Below, piece by piece: positions 9,845-22,977 of a DNA stretch of 64,000 nt. Positions within the stretch are counted from its first letter, which is position 1. Every line of letters starts with the position of its first letter. The notes under the pieces are model-generated. The model made no database searches, was not told the DNA's origin, and saw only the letters and a program-made list of their open reading frames with translations. The position numbers and the translations under genes were made by a program. This DNA is from Dromaius novaehollandiae (lineage: Eukaryota > Chordata > Aves > Casuariiformes > Dromaiidae): the NCBI RefSeq assembly GCF_036370855.1, contig NC_088108.1:10563448-10627447 (forward strand), given 5' to 3'.

Positions 9845-11884
9845 CCTAAGATAAAGCTAATACAGTAATAGCTTTTACTACGGGAAATTTTAGACAGTAA
9901 GATGTGAGTAATGTCTTTCCCATTCCCTCTCTGGTTACAAGAATTACCAATGGGAAAATGTTCTGGGTTAGTCTGCAAGATTTGTCTGTAGGTGTTTGTG
10001 TCTTATTCATATAAACTTAGATTGATTCAATGATACACAATCTAAGCTTTTGCTAGATGAAAAATATCCCCTTTTAGTAGTTCCAGCACTTACATGATTT
10101 TCTCTGGAAAGGAAATGGAATATGCACCTATAACAATATTTCTCCAGCACAACTCCTTGAAATTTAAGTTAAACTGTCCTGATTTTTAGAACCACTGAAC
10201 TCCTGAGTATACCAATGAAATCGATAGTAGTAGTATGTATTTTCATCTTAATGAGGCCAGATCATTTGTCCTGAGTGGCTGAATATTGATTTAGGAACCA
10301 AATTTTAGATACTGTTTGAAAATGTATTCTCCACAGTTGAAAATGCATGGTGACTTTTATTTCAGTTTTCCATAAATGAACACTCTATTTTTTTCAAGGT
10401 GACAGCTGTACTCCCAGATGCCAAGAAACATTTTTGTTATAGGTGGGACCTGAGGAGCACATAAATATACAGTTGTAATTCTTGTACAGTTAGTAATAAA
10501 TGTACAGTTGTAATTTGGGTATCTAGCTTTTCTGGGTTCTCAGGAGACTCCTGAGGTACTTAGTAGTGTTGAAGCACTGACAGAATTTGCAAAAGGGTGG
10601 TTGTGTGATCAGGTGATTGAATGTGCTGTGCGATCGAATACCCTGTAAGAATTATCAAACCTAGTTTTTTGAAACATAGCCAGATTTAAGCAAGATATTT
10701 TGAAGCTCCTTTTTAAATAACAAGTATCGAGCATGCATTGTAGCAGGATAACTGTGCTCTGCATCTGGCAGAACAGCTGGTTTTGGACAACGCCGTGCAA
10801 GCAGTGTTCGTGCAGACCAGTAGAGGGAGGTATGTTCTTGTGACAATTATTTTTTTCCTGTTCATTTACAAAAGGAAATCGGAGACTGGAGTTTGGAGGA
10901 TGGAAAAAAGGAAGTAAAAACACCCTTATTGCTGATATTTGGATACTATTCCAATATAGCTGCTAAGCGGTAATATCAAGTGAGTTTTGAGCTGTTTTCT
11001 CTGTGGGAGATTTACTAAGACTCAGGCAGTGAAAGTGAGGTCAAAGCCTTCAAGACTCATAAAGTATATTACCCTAGCAGAACTGTTGTATAATTGGGTC
11101 AAGTAGCTATCTCAGTTTGTCCATACGATACAAATAATTGGCAATCCTGACAGTAATTAAAAAGGACTTATTGTGGATCTGTGTTTCCTTCCAACTTGTT
11201 TCCAGGGCATTCTGTAGTCTCAAAGTCTAACTTCTGTTATCTCAGAAGTACTTTCAAGATAGGGTCTTACTAGCTGTAGATGCAATACCTATTCTAAACT
11301 TGTGGACTAAATGCTTGAGAATGGGATTTGGTTTTGTCTTCTGTTTTGGAAGCTGGTATAAAATCTTGCTCTGATTCCCCATCATAACTCTCTAAAATAT
11401 CATTGCTTATCTGATCTTCAGAGTAATTCATATTTTACAGCACATTTTCAATAATCTCCTCTGTTTGCTATAGAAAAAGCCAGACTCTGTCCTAGCTTTG
11501 AACAGCCCATGGGACCCACATGTGAAAACAAACGAACTTCCAGGAATGTCCCTGAGAAGCAGATGCCGTGAACTTCCTTTTCCATTAAGTCTTTGTGAAC
11601 TAACCAGCTCTGCTAACAGCAATCCAAAGGCCTCCATGAAGACAGTGTTGTAATAGCATAGATTAAATTTCTCCACCTACTATCAAGGAAAATTGTCCAA
11701 GCAACTCCATGCCTTCTGTGCAGTGAGAGGTGTGGGATGTGGTGAGTGCAGTGTCAGGGAAGTCAAAGCATGTAACCGTTTACTGGTTGGAGCCATCAGC
11801 CCGAGCAGAGGCTGTGGGAGCTGGGCTAGCTCAGCCTTGGGAAGAGAAGGCTCCGGGGGCATCCGACCAGTATGTATAAATACC

Positions 11885-12160
11885 TGATGGGAAGGCGCAA
11901 AGAAGATGGAGCCAGACTCTTTCCAGTGGTATCCAGTGACAGGGCAAGAGGCTGTGGGCACAAACTGCAACACAAGAAATTCCATAAACAAAATCTTATT
12001 TTTATGGTGAGGGTGTTCAAACACAGGAGCAGGTTGCCCGGAGAGGTTGTGGAGTCTCCGCCCTTGGAGGTATCCAAAATGTGACTGGCCACAGCCCTGA
12101 GCAACGTGCTGTAGCTGACCCTGCTTGAGCAGGGCTTGGACTGGACAATGCTCCGAGGTG
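11885..12160 (+). mobile_element. CR1 LINE 3' fragment
   Basis: Runs in the known order of the avian CR1 3' end: GGCGCAAAGAAGATGGAGCC, an AGACTCTTTCCAGTGGT segment, CCAGTGACAGGGCAAGAGGC, GGGCACAAACTGCAACACA, GAAATTCCAT, a GGTGAGGGTG segment, AGCAGGTTGCCCGGAGAGGT, TGTGGAGTCTCC, CTTGGAGGTATCCAAAAT and CTGACCCTGCTTGAGCAGGG, ending near GGACTGGACAATGCTCCGAG. The fragment is 5'-truncated, as usual for CR1, and moderately diverged. The 138-codon frame on its minus strand is an antisense artefact of this repeat. Confidence 0.85.
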
Positions 12161-12774
12161 CTGACCTGAGCCTAAGCTGACCTGAGCTGCCATCCATGCT
12201 CCAAGCAACCAGCCTTTTCATTCCAGCTCCCTGCTTATCCACAGGTGGCCAGCGAAATCCCTGAAGGCTCCACAGAGCACAGGCAGCAAGAGAGCTGTAT
12301 TCAGGTCTGGGATTTTACAGGTGCAGCAGAACATGTAGCCAGCAAATCCCAGGAACTCACTACAATGGTATTTATTACTGCTTCTTTAGTTTTCCAAAAT
12401 AATCTGTGTGATGAGTGCTGGGTTTATTTCAGGTGCCCACGTGCTGTGATCCACCTGTTCGTTTGTGACCAAGCATATGGACATAGGGAGCCCAAATTCT
12501 GCTTCTGTAGGAAACCAGTAGAAGGTCCACCCTGGGACAAGAACATGGCGTTCTCATGAGGTTCCTTAGCTAGACTCCAGGATAAAAGTTGTTCTCTAAC
12601 TAAATATATGCATGGACAAATGTTTGGACAAATTCATGGATGATTAGTCTAAAAAGAGATACCGAAGGCAACAGGCAGGGCTGTACCCTCTGACTTACCT
12701 AATACAACGCTTCTGGATGCAGAGGAAGGTGAAGGGCACTCACACCTTGGGCCCTCATGCAGTGGGCAGCAGAC

Positions 12775-12890
12775 GGTGATGAGGCTCTTCCTGGATGGCA
12801 TCCGTGCCAGATGCTGTCCAAGACAGGCTACTGCGCTGGATGGGCCATTGGTCTGAGCCAAGAGGGAATTTCTTCTGTTCTTGAATATTG
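12775..12890 (+). mobile_element. probable CR1-type 3' tail
   Basis: GATGCTGTCCAAGACAGG, CTGGATGGGCCATTGGTCTG, AGCCAAGAGGG and TTTCTTCTGTTCTTG resemble the CR1-subfamily tail that ends in GGGCCWTTGGTCTGACCCAG and a TTCTTATGTTCTT terminus. Diverged and short. It explains the opposite-strand open frame of 146 codons in this area. Confidence 0.5.
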
Positions 12891-15800
12891 CTGTGCTGGT
12901 GAGTCTCAGAACAGCAAATACACCTGTACATTTCATGTATATTGTTGCAAAGGAAATTAGTCCAGACTGGCCCTTTAACACCATTATTTCAATCATTGCT
13001 CTTGAGAAGCTGTCTGGAATTTTCACTGTCACAACCAGAAAGAGAAGCCAACCTGGATAACCATTTCCCCCCCAAAAGAGAGCGTTCACAACTTCTGTTT
13101 AGTGATGGCCACTAGTCTGATGAAAACAAAGAATAGAAGAAGTATTAACATTGAATCAAGTAATTCAATCTGGCTTCTAATTACAAGCATGTAGTGCATT
13201 ATAGAGCAGGCACAGCTTTTGTCAGTCACTTATCGGTTTAACCTGTGTTATCAGCCATGTTATTGCACTTGAAGTCGTGCTAGTTGCTACAGCCCAAGGA
13301 CTGGAGAGAAAAAAATGTAATGGCAGAAGCTTAATAGTCACCTGCAACTATGACTAAAATGAGTCCCTGGAGGCACTGCAGCATTAACTGGTGAAATTCA
13401 GCCTCAATGTCTCTTCCTGCTGGAAGTGGAGCTGTAGTGGAAACACCTCGGAAGGGTCAATAAGAGCCAACAAGCCAAACACTGATCTGCCAAAGCACAA
13501 CCGTTTGAGCAAGGACCTGTGTGTAAACAGCTAAAGGAAAAATGCTCAAGATGGATTTACTTTAAATTCTCGTCTCTGCTGAAGCTGCTGTGGCTTGGAG
13601 CCTTGCTCAGGCCCAGGCCGGGATGCACAGCTTGGAGCCGGGTTGGACTGACGCGTGTTGGGACGGTCCTTCCTGCCACAGCACCGAGGGTGCAACCAGG
13701 AGCTTTCTTACAGCAGCTCAGGGTGTTCACTCCCTGGGTGAACTGGGTTTGGTTCCCTATATTATCTGAGACGACTCAAGCTCATTTTCTTGCTTCCTTG
13801 GAGCTCCTCCAAGCTTCAGGCTGTGCTGATGTGGGGGTGTTTGCACTACCCCCTTTTGAGCTCGTTGCGCTGCAGGAAAGCGGAGGGGATTGCTCTCCCC
13901 TACGGGGTGGGTGCATGCGTAGGAGCAGGACTCCTGCAGTAAATAAGTTGTCCTGTGAGCAAAAGAACTAAAAAGGTGTGGTTTCTGCCAAAGCCTGTCC
14001 CTATGTCCAGATGGCCCCTGTGACTTTACCTCTTAACCTTTACCTCTTACCTCTTACCCTGACTGTGCCTTTTCCCCCCTCCCCATTCCTGACTTCACCC
14101 CTCTTCCCAGTGCAAGCTCATGAGTCCTTTCTGCTTCCTTGTTCCTTGAGGCAGCAAACCCCACTTTCCCACGTGCCGCTCCCTCCCTGGCACGGAGGGA
14201 AGCGGAGAAGCGAGCTGGCAGCCAGAGAGCACGTGGTCACCGAGCCTCGTGTCTCACCCTGCCCCAGAGCGCAGAGCACCTCGCCGCGATTTCCAGCTTC
14301 CAACCCGCTGCTAATTCGGGCAAACTTGTGGGAAACTTCTCCTTCAGGGCTGCAAGCTCTCAGCTCAGTTTGGCTGAAATTGGGCATTGCTGTAGATAAG
14401 CAGGAAAATTTTTAAAGAGGAGGAGATGAGTATGGAGACAGACAGCAAAACTGTATGATTGCATAGCTTATTTCCTTTGTAAACCAAATCAAAAAATGAA
14501 GCAGCTTCAGATTTTGGAGCTGATCTAAGCAGCAGCTGATCAGGGGTTTTCAGAATACATTTTCGACCCAAATTTTACAAAGTCTCTTTTGGGACAGGCC
14601 ATTTGCTGCTTTTAAAATTCCTATTGAAATTTACTGTTATTTACCTAATCATTCATCGGACTTTCTAACCAAGGATTTATACAGGGTCTTTACAGAAAAA
14701 AAGATCTCTGCCAAAAAAAAAAAAAATCTTATACCTTATGAAATCGGTGAGAGTTTTTCCATTGATTTCATTAGACTCTAGACTTTGTGCTTTTCACATG
14801 GAAATATTGAGTCAGCAAAAGTACAATAGTCTGTGCCCCTTTCTTGCAGATGCATTTGTTGCTATCTTGCTTAGAAATTAATCTTAAATATTATAATATT
14901 GATATTTTTAGAAATGGTCTCAGCTTACATACATCAACTTGCTTTTCATTGTCAGTGTTTTTGGTTAAAATCTGCTGCTGCTCTCTATGCACTTTTCCAG
15001 CTGGGTTGGTGGAGCATAAAGTGATCGTCACATGTAAGTGCATTACTGTGTGCGTCCCATTGAAGAGTGAAAATGCTAATTAGGAAAGACCTGAAATACA
15101 AATCTTATTTGTTTATAACATATGTATAATTGTTTGCATGTTTATAAATATGGTTTGTTTCACGTTAAGAAAATAGTTTACATGTAGCGGGTTGCCTATA
15201 CTGTGCCACGTCCTCCCAAGCTGTGGCCAGGCTGGCTTAGCTCAGAACTCAGCTGAGCAGCGGTGCAAAAAGGTACAGAGGAAAAAAAAATCTGCAGTTT
15301 AAAGTTTCTCCTACCTAAAGGAGAGGGAGATGTGGAAAGCAACATATGCTGGAAAGCAACACTGAGTCTAAGCCAACATGCTAAGGCTCCTTTCTCACAG
15401 GCTGGGAGAAACAGTGCCTCTAGCTCCAAACTTTGCAGTTCAGGCCGGTCATGCTTTGAAGTCACATGCCAAAATAAATCTCAGCAAAAAAGTATGTAAT
15501 AAAACAAATCATTTAGTCTCGAGCTGGTCTTTGATTCAGATGGTTCGACGCCGCTCTCGGGAAGGGAGCGAACGCTGGTCGCTCCTGGCAGCGAGCTGCC
15601 CCGGCTGCTCTGGTCCCCGCTGCCGAGCGGCTGGCGTGGGAGCCAGGTGCCCGCGTCGCCCCGAGCCACGCAGCAGCGCCTAAGCACTGAAAATCTAAAC
15701 CTTGCGCATCTCCCCAGAGATTGCTTTCCCCTTCTTGACTTTTGTATGTGCTCAGGGGCTTGCGTCCTCCCCGCCAGCCTATCAAGGCTACTGGCGAAGT

Positions 15801-18800
15801 TCCCTGACATTTCTGGGGCCACTGAAGTTTGTCACCACTTACGGCCTACTTATGCTGGCAGCGGAGCTTTTACACTTGTGTGATCTTAAAAGCTCCCATC
15901 CAGCGAGTTGCTGCATTCGGCGCTCTGACATGTAAACAAGGATGTCAGGACAGCTGCAGGCACGGCTAAACTTCCCCTGTTGAACTTAGTGAAGGCTTTT
16001 TGCAGAAATCTGTGAGTATTTGATGGGAATGACATCAGAAATGAATCTAGCAACGCTTGTACCTTGGATAACAGAAGTCCCTTAGAGGTATGCTACTGAT
16101 TTTTGTGGTTAGCTGGAAACTGTGGCCCTGTGCAAATCCAAAAAGAGCCAACATTTTGAATTTTACTCACTTTTTCCTCAAAGGACCAAGTGGCAGTATT
16201 TTCTGCTCTTGAGGATGTGTTCAGGCTTCCAGTCATCTGACGCTCCTCGTTTGATCAGCTGCATTGCATGGAAAATCTTGGTCCCCAGGCTGGATGGGCA
16301 GTTGCCCAACCCACTGCAGAGGGACGGAAACGCTGACTCACAGAAACTCCACTGTCACTGGAGAACCACCACCACGGAATCAACGGGCCCGAGGATCACC
16401 TGCCGGCATTCGACCGTGCTCAGCACCACGTGAAGCCAAAACAGATGGAAAGCACGTGCTTTCCTAGAAGCTTTGACCTTTCTTGTATGCTTTGAAAAAA
16501 TTTCTTCAGAGGAATTCTTGGTGCTTTCCTCGCTAGAGGCTCCTTGCAGTCACCTGTGGGGAATGCCTTTATCTTCACTTTTATTTGCTTGCAGCTTCCA
16601 GTTATTGCTTGTCTCTTTTTATCGTCCAACTCCCTTTGAAATGAAAGGCTGAAAATGTAATTTAATGAAATCAGAAGCTTCTTTGATGGAAAGAACTGTG
16701 ACCTTTGGTCAGTGCGTGAGCATCTGTCCCTGGTGTACCTCCTGCCACAGCTGACAGTGTTTTAACCCTGTTCTCTGGGGTAGGAGAGGGCACATCCAGC
16801 GCTGTTGTAACAATTGGTCCCACTGTGCCAGAAATGCTGAAAACAATGTTTGCTTCCCTGGCACCAGGGACTCTTGCGCACGTCTCGCCAGCCGAGTGAA
16901 AGCGTTTGGTTCCAGCACACAGGGTGATCTGACGCACTTTTCTTTCCGCTTCCAGTGAGCAGAGAGTTGTACGCTGGAGTTTCCAGGTTGTGTTGGAGCC
17001 AAACAAGCTCTCAGATTCATAGCGAAGCTTAGCTGGAATGGGCAACCCTCCGTGGTACCTTGTGCCTGCGGCCACAAGAATCACCACAGATTTTCCTGAA
17101 AGCTCCTAAAACCTTCAGGCAAGAAGTGCGGAGGTTTCCAGCCTCTCTGCCTCCTCTGGCCTGGACCTGGCCTCTTCGTAAGGCAGCTAAGGGCCACGAG
17201 CACCATTCTCGTATCTCATTTTTTTTCCAGGTGGGTTAAATCTTGGCATGCTTTAACTCACAGAGTTGCCTGCTCTGGAGCAAGTCAGCTGCCCGAGCCC
17301 TTTCCATCGTTGGCCAAGGCCGTGAGCCGTTTTTGGATAAGGAGATGCCACGTCTGTTGTCTTTTAACTCATGATTCCGGGTAACATTAGTTCATGAATT
17401 TTTGTCCTGTGTCACTCAGTCCTGGTTTCATTTTAGGGCTCTTATTTTGATTGCTTTTTCCATGTTTATAAGTGCTTCTCCTTTCCACCTCATTGTTCAG
17501 TGGAGAAGGCCCAGAGATACAACTCAGACCCATACGCAGCTTGTGGAAGCTTCAGTGCCCGGTCTTAAAACACTTTGCCCTAACAGAGGAGATTTTGTGT
17601 GTTCTTGTGAGATGTCTTGTGTTCCTGTGAGCTTTCCTCCTAAGAGATAAATCCAGAGCTGAGTGTTTGAATGAGAAACAAACTCGGTTTTAAAGGACAC
17701 GAACATATATTTGAGCTCATGGCTCTTGCTAGCAGTAAGACTAGGAAGCTAGTGTAAGCTACAGGTCTGTCATCAGCAAGGTGCCCTGAGCGGTCTGGCC
17801 TGATATTAAAGGCAATATTTAGCATGCAGATTTTTTTAACCTTGGAAAAAAAGATGCTTAAATATTTGCTTAAGTAAGATAAAGCCCCAGATAGTGATAG
17901 GGGCCCTCCCGATAGAAGTCAGTGACAGCATTCCCAGGATTTCACTTTGTTTATCTGAAAGTCACGCCCTGCTTTTGAAATTCCCAGAGCCTCCACAAAT
18001 AGCCATGGGGGGAAAAAAATGAAAAGGAAAATTATGCAGCCTAATTTTTTTAGTAATTAAAAAATCTTTTAAGGTTAAACAAAATCAGATCTGGGCAAGA
18101 AATTCCTGCATGCTGTACTTATTTCAGATTTAATTCTGCTTCTAATTTTGTGGAAGTCTATTAATGCTGTTTATCCTATCATTTTCACATCTGTAGTCAT
18201 CATGGACTATGGTGTTCTTAATTTCTGAAACCTTTAGAAAGCTCTCTCAAACAAATGTGGCAGCAATATGCTGTGCTACTTACAGGCCCCAAAATGCCTG
18301 GCCTATTTCTCCACTGCAAAATGTGCTTTCTCCAAAACAGAAAATGTCTGTGTTTGATGTAAAGGGGGAAAAAAAACTGTCAACCTTTCTCTTGCCTTGT
18401 CCTTGCCTGGCTTCCTAGGGGCAGTGACTATTTTTATGTGCTATCCAATGTGCCCCTTTTCTATTGTGAATTACAGGTAACTGAACTGAAAGTCATCAGC
18501 CAAATTATATTTTTCTAACATGAGTAAAGGGTACACTTCACTAAGCTGGCAGAGCTGTTTACTAATTATGATTCCGGAAGAAGATTTAATTAATTTTCGA
18601 GAGTCCATAAAGTTCTTAATGTTCGATATGTAGCTTAAAATAGGTATAAATTGTGTGCTTTTTTAAAACATACCCATTTTAACTACGGCCAGCATGTGCC
18701 TCTGCGCTCTGATACTCTCCCCGTTCAGCCCCTCTCGTGGCGCCGGCGCGGAGCTGCTCGCGCCGGGATGCGCAAGGAGCGCGTGAGCCTGCAGCAAGGT

Positions 18801-21800
18801 CGCTCCCCTGCCATCCCGAGCAAGATGGGTATCTTCCACGGTTTATGCTGAAGGGCTGGCCGTTATCAGCAGGCATATCTGCTTTTTTCCAATACCAATG
18901 CTAGACTTCCTTCGCTTTGCTGACCTGAGGAATTACCCAAACACTGTGAGCGAACTTTCTGTTTGTGCCTGCTGGTTGCTCACTCGGTTCTTTTCCGGGG
19001 CATGGAAATACTGCTGGAGCAAGGAGTCAGAAACCTGCTACCGAATTAGTTACATGGCAGCAAAATGTCTGTAATCACATTTAGAGCCTTCGAGCCTTCT
19101 TACCACGCTCTGTGCTGCACGGTGAAAAGTTTAGTCTCCGTGTTGGTGAGCTTGCCAAATGTGTTGTGGACATTTTGTCAGCAGGCTCTGGCTGGACACT
19201 GTGCACATTTCACAACAGTTGCCAAAAAGCACTGGAGTTATTTATTGCTGCCCAGAGCTAGACTGGAACTGATGGAAAGTTGTGTCCCAACACAGGCCTC
19301 TGCGATCCCCTCCGGGTCTGTTCCCTGGCCTCCTGCCTGCTGCAGAAACCCGTTCACACGCAGCAAGGAGCTGCCGCTTTCTCGTCTGCACTGCTGGTGT
19401 CACCTCATTACTACCAGGTTATAAACTTGTAATGTGTGTAGGGGTAGGAGGCTGTGGCTAAACCAAATCCCCACATTCAAAATACCCAGAACTATAGAAG
19501 GTTTTGCATCCTGATGAGGATGCAGTTTTTGTCTCTATTTTTGTCTCCGGTTCCTCTCTTTGTGAAAATGCCAGCGCTAAACATCCCCAAAGCTCCGCAG
19601 GCATTCAGAGCTGCGTGGTTTGGCTCATGTCCATTGTATAAAACTTGATTATATTTTCAGAGCGTTGCTGTTCCCTGCACCTCCATGGAACAGGTTTCAG
19701 AATTAAAACATGTCTCTCTTTGATTACTTACAGGTATATTTCTTACTGTATCTAGACATGTTACTGTTGAGTTGTCTGCTTACATATGGCATTAGACCAT
19801 GAGAAGCTTTAGTTTAGGACAGAAAAGTTTGCTTAGTGAGCTTTGCATATTTAGCAATATTGATCTTTAGCAAATTGCTTCATCTGTTCTTCATTACTTG
19901 CTTCGTATTCTGCTATTCAGCAGCAAAAACAAGTTCTGATCTGCCTGAGCTATGAAAACCCCACCAATTTCTGTGCTGGTATCTCTGCAGATTTATCTTG
20001 TCAGTATCATACACAGAAATGAGAGTGCTATTTGTCACAAGACTCAGATATTTGGCAGAAGATTGTGTGTCAGCAGAAGTGAAACAAAAGTAAGGATGGA
20101 TAATTTCTGTATATTGAGTCACATTTTCTGTTCGTTAACTGAAAAAACCCTTCCTCTGTCCCTAGCCTATCCAGTGTCCTCTCGCCAAACTAGCCACATT
20201 TTTGCTTAACCATGCCTAACTTTTGAACTACTTGCCCACCTCTTCCAGGCCATCACCATCGTAAGAATCAGGCTATGAGCCTGGAAATCCTTGGGTATGT
20301 GCGTGACTGCACGTTGTACATGGGAGTAACGTTATCAAGTGAGGTGAAAGGCAAAGCCGCCATTGCCTTTGGGGTAGTCAGAACTTCACTCCGTGCCGAA
20401 TTTTGTGCCATAGACAAGCCAATGCTTGCAAGATTGGACCTTGTTCATGTGAGAGTCACACAGGTCTCTCCAGTTAGATACAGTGTCCATCCAGCTGCAC
20501 AAGGGCAATACAGATTTCTTTAAAAAATAAACTTGCTTTATGGGGAATCTTTGAATATATAACCTTTGAAGTCATGCTCTACTGCAGATTTTGCTACTTC
20601 CTATTATTCCAAATAGCACAGTGTGTGTGCTGTGAGCTGCACCAGAGGAAGGCCTTTGTGTAGCAATGTGTTTCTGTGATGCTTGGTAAACTCCACATAT
20701 CCCTTCTGTATGATCAGAGAATTTCTCCTGCTTTTATGGAGGATCTTCTCCACAGAAGCAGAGCAGAGGAAAAATTTTTAGGAGTGTAGTGGGAGATAAC
20801 GCAAGCTATCAAGAGTTTTGGACATAATGGAGCACCTCAGACTGTTCCCCCACCCCCTCTCTTTCGCTTGATTTCAGGTTTCCACTATCCCTTTACAAAA
20901 TTTTCATGAGGGTCAGAAGAACTGCTGTGTCTTGCTACTTCCAAAGACCATCTTTGTCCTGAAGCAATGTATTTAGTGGGATTAGAGCTCTGTAGAGTTT
21001 CTGCAGCAGTTTTGCTGCTCTGGAGTTGTTCGTGGCTCTCAGGCCCTGGCGGGGCTGTGCCCGGGGAGGACGGTTTGATCAGTCTGTCTCCAAGGGGCTG
21101 TGTGTCTGTGTTGGGAGTTTTAGGTTAATTTGGAGGAAGTGTGAAAGTTTTCAAGTTGCGACTATGCTGCAGCTTTTCTCTAGCAGCAAACTATCTTTGT
21201 AACCAAAAATTGCAATTCTCAGACATTAACTAGGGTGCACACTGGGTCTGCTTCAAATCTTTCTTGGGGCTTTCCTCCGCATGTGTCCCTCCATCCTCAG
21301 TTGATGAATTTCTGATTCGGCCTCTTGGGCAGAGGTCCTGAGCCCGTCCTGCCAGGCAGCGTGCCCGGCGGGGCCGGCGCCGGCGCAGGGGGCTGTGTTT
21401 GCATCCCTTGCTCCCAGGCAGTCATTCACACCTGGGCCAACTCCCATCATGTCCCCGCGAATCGGGTTGGATTGCATAACATTCGGTGTCCTGCATTGTG
21501 CACAGGTGTAAATGAAGGAACATGTGTGCCATAGAAAACAACCTCTTTTAGATCTATGCCGAGTTATCAGTTATCAGCTGCACAGGTAAAGACTCAGCCA
21601 GAAGCCTGCATTAAAAACCAAGCGGTGCTAACTCATATCAGAAAGGGTTTGACACAGCGTACACACCAATTTTGTTCATGAATGCATAGGCAGCGTGTAA
21701 TCACTGCACAGGAATAATCCTATCTAAATTATGGCTCCTGTCCAGAGACCCAACTTGCAGGTGGTGAAGCATGGCAATTTGGAGATGTATTTCAGTGACT

Positions 21801-22539
21801 CCTGATGTTGGGGGCAATTCCCGTGGAGCAGCTGGCAGCAGCAGGACCTCTCAATCAGGAAAGTGGTTTTATGCAGAAGAAGAGCTTGAGATGTCCTTGC
21901 TTCTCCTGTTATCATCTTTTCTTGCCTCAAATACCCTGATGGGGATCTGCAGCACGTCATGTTCGTACATGCACTGATCCTGCAAGCACTCAAAACTGTG
22001 CTGCAGGACCACATGGCAAAAATGTGTGCAAGCGAGAAAAAAGGACCTCTGAATGCAAAGTGGCTGTCCAAATAGTAACTGCGGAGCCCCGAAGAAATGT
22101 GAATTTGCTTTGCAAATTGCAAAGCTCAAATAATAATTAATTATGCAAACACAACTAATATATAAATAGAAAAAAGGAGTATTTGGTTGAAGTGGCAATT
22201 TTACAATGCATGTTCAATAACACCGAGAACAACGGCCGATGAATTAGCACAGCTAACCTGGTACTCCATAAACTAATTGCAGGCAGGACTGATACCACAC
22301 GTCGCTGAGTGCTCAGCAAATATTAACTCAAGGGTGCAAAGCGGGCTGGGTTACGGCTGGGCCCTGGGTGCTGGTGTTGGTGGTGCTGTGCCGTGCGGCT
22401 GCTGCGGGGCTGGCCCCACATCCGTCCGGGGGTCCCTGCAGGCCTGCTGGGAGCCCCGCTGCTCGGTTCCCGTGGGGAGCACCGGGACAAACGACGGGAG
22501 GGGATCTGGGGGGTAACCCACCCCGGCAGGAGGCGACGC

Positions 22540-22815
22540 AAGGGGGGCGATCCGTTGTCCCTGGGAGTCGCGATGGGGGGTGATCCAGCACCCTCGCGAG
22601 TGGACTGAGAAGTGATCCGGGGGCGACCCACTGCCCCGGGAGGCGATCCGGTGGCGGGATCCATTGCCCTGGACAATCTGGGGGACCATCCACCGCCCCT
22701 GGGAGGTGATCTGGAGGGGCCACCCATGGCCTCTGGGAGGTGATCGGGGGATGAGCCACTGCCCGGGAGACGATCCGAGAGGCGGCCCGTCACGCCCAGG
22801 AGGCAGTCCGGGCAG
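22540..22815 (+). repeat. degenerate GC-rich minisatellite
   Basis: Roughly 40-50-bp units built on variants of CCACTGCCCCGGGAGGCGAT followed by CCGG-type sequence recur at about 22614, 22640, 22690, 22735, 22765 and 22790 with drift and indels. On the minus strand the array keeps a frame rich in PPDHLPG-like units, which explains the long antisense frames seen there; I do not regard those as coding. Confidence 0.6.
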
Positions 22816-22845
22816 GGGGTAGACCTGCTGCCCGCGGGAGGCGCC

Positions 22846-22847
<2 letters not shown>

Positions 22848-22886
<39 letters not shown>
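22848..22886 (+). repeat. (GGC)13 trinucleotide repeat
   Basis: Thirteen uninterrupted GGC triplets about 180 bp before the RNF128 long-isoform ATG, possibly within the 5' UTR. A CGG-type tract in this position is prone to length change and hard to assemble, so the copy number may be inexact. Confidence 0.9.
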
Positions 22887-22964
22887 CCGTCCTCCCGGGA
22901 GGCGGCGCGGGCGGGGACCCGCCGCCGGGGGGAACCGGCCTCCCCGCGCCGCAGCCGGGCCGGC

Positions 22965-22977
22965 GGGGGGGGGGGGG
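22965..22977 (+). repeat. G13 homopolymer
   Basis: Thirteen consecutive G bases in the promoter or leader of the RNF128 long isoform. Homopolymers of this kind are often mis-sized in assemblies. Confidence 0.85.

Larger units (their letters stand above)
7195..22322 (+). other. RNF128: RNF128 intron 1 (short-isoform transcript) / region upstream of the CpG-island promoter
   Basis: Fifteen kilobases without a supported gene. Open frames here are either antisense shadows of repeats (11826-12242) or GC-rich chance frames (13.5-14.4, 15.2-15.9, 16.7-17.1, 18.6-18.9 kb). Recognisable contents: two CR1 3' ends (about 11885-12160 and 12775-12890), a possible third remnant near 7556-7640, a short CA repeat at 9831-9844, and moderately GC-rich non-repetitive blocks (9.2-9.5, 15.5-15.7, 18.7-18.8, 21.3-21.5 kb) that may be regulatory. 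The remainder is ordinary intronic DNA. Confidence 0.6.

Noticed and set aside
11826-12242. 138-codon minus-strand frame
   Set aside because: Antisense to a CR1 LINE 3' fragment.
12649-13089. 146-codon minus-strand frame
   Set aside because: Overlaps a CR1-like tail, has no splice or promoter support and no recognisable domain.
13519-14415. Two consecutive plus-strand frames of 150 and 145 codons
   Set aside because: Low-complexity pyrimidine- and GC-rich composition, no splice borders or domains seen.
16671-17087. 138-codon minus-strand frame in RNF128 intron 1
   Set aside because: Overlapping frames are also open there, as expected from composition; no exon borders or recognisable motifs.
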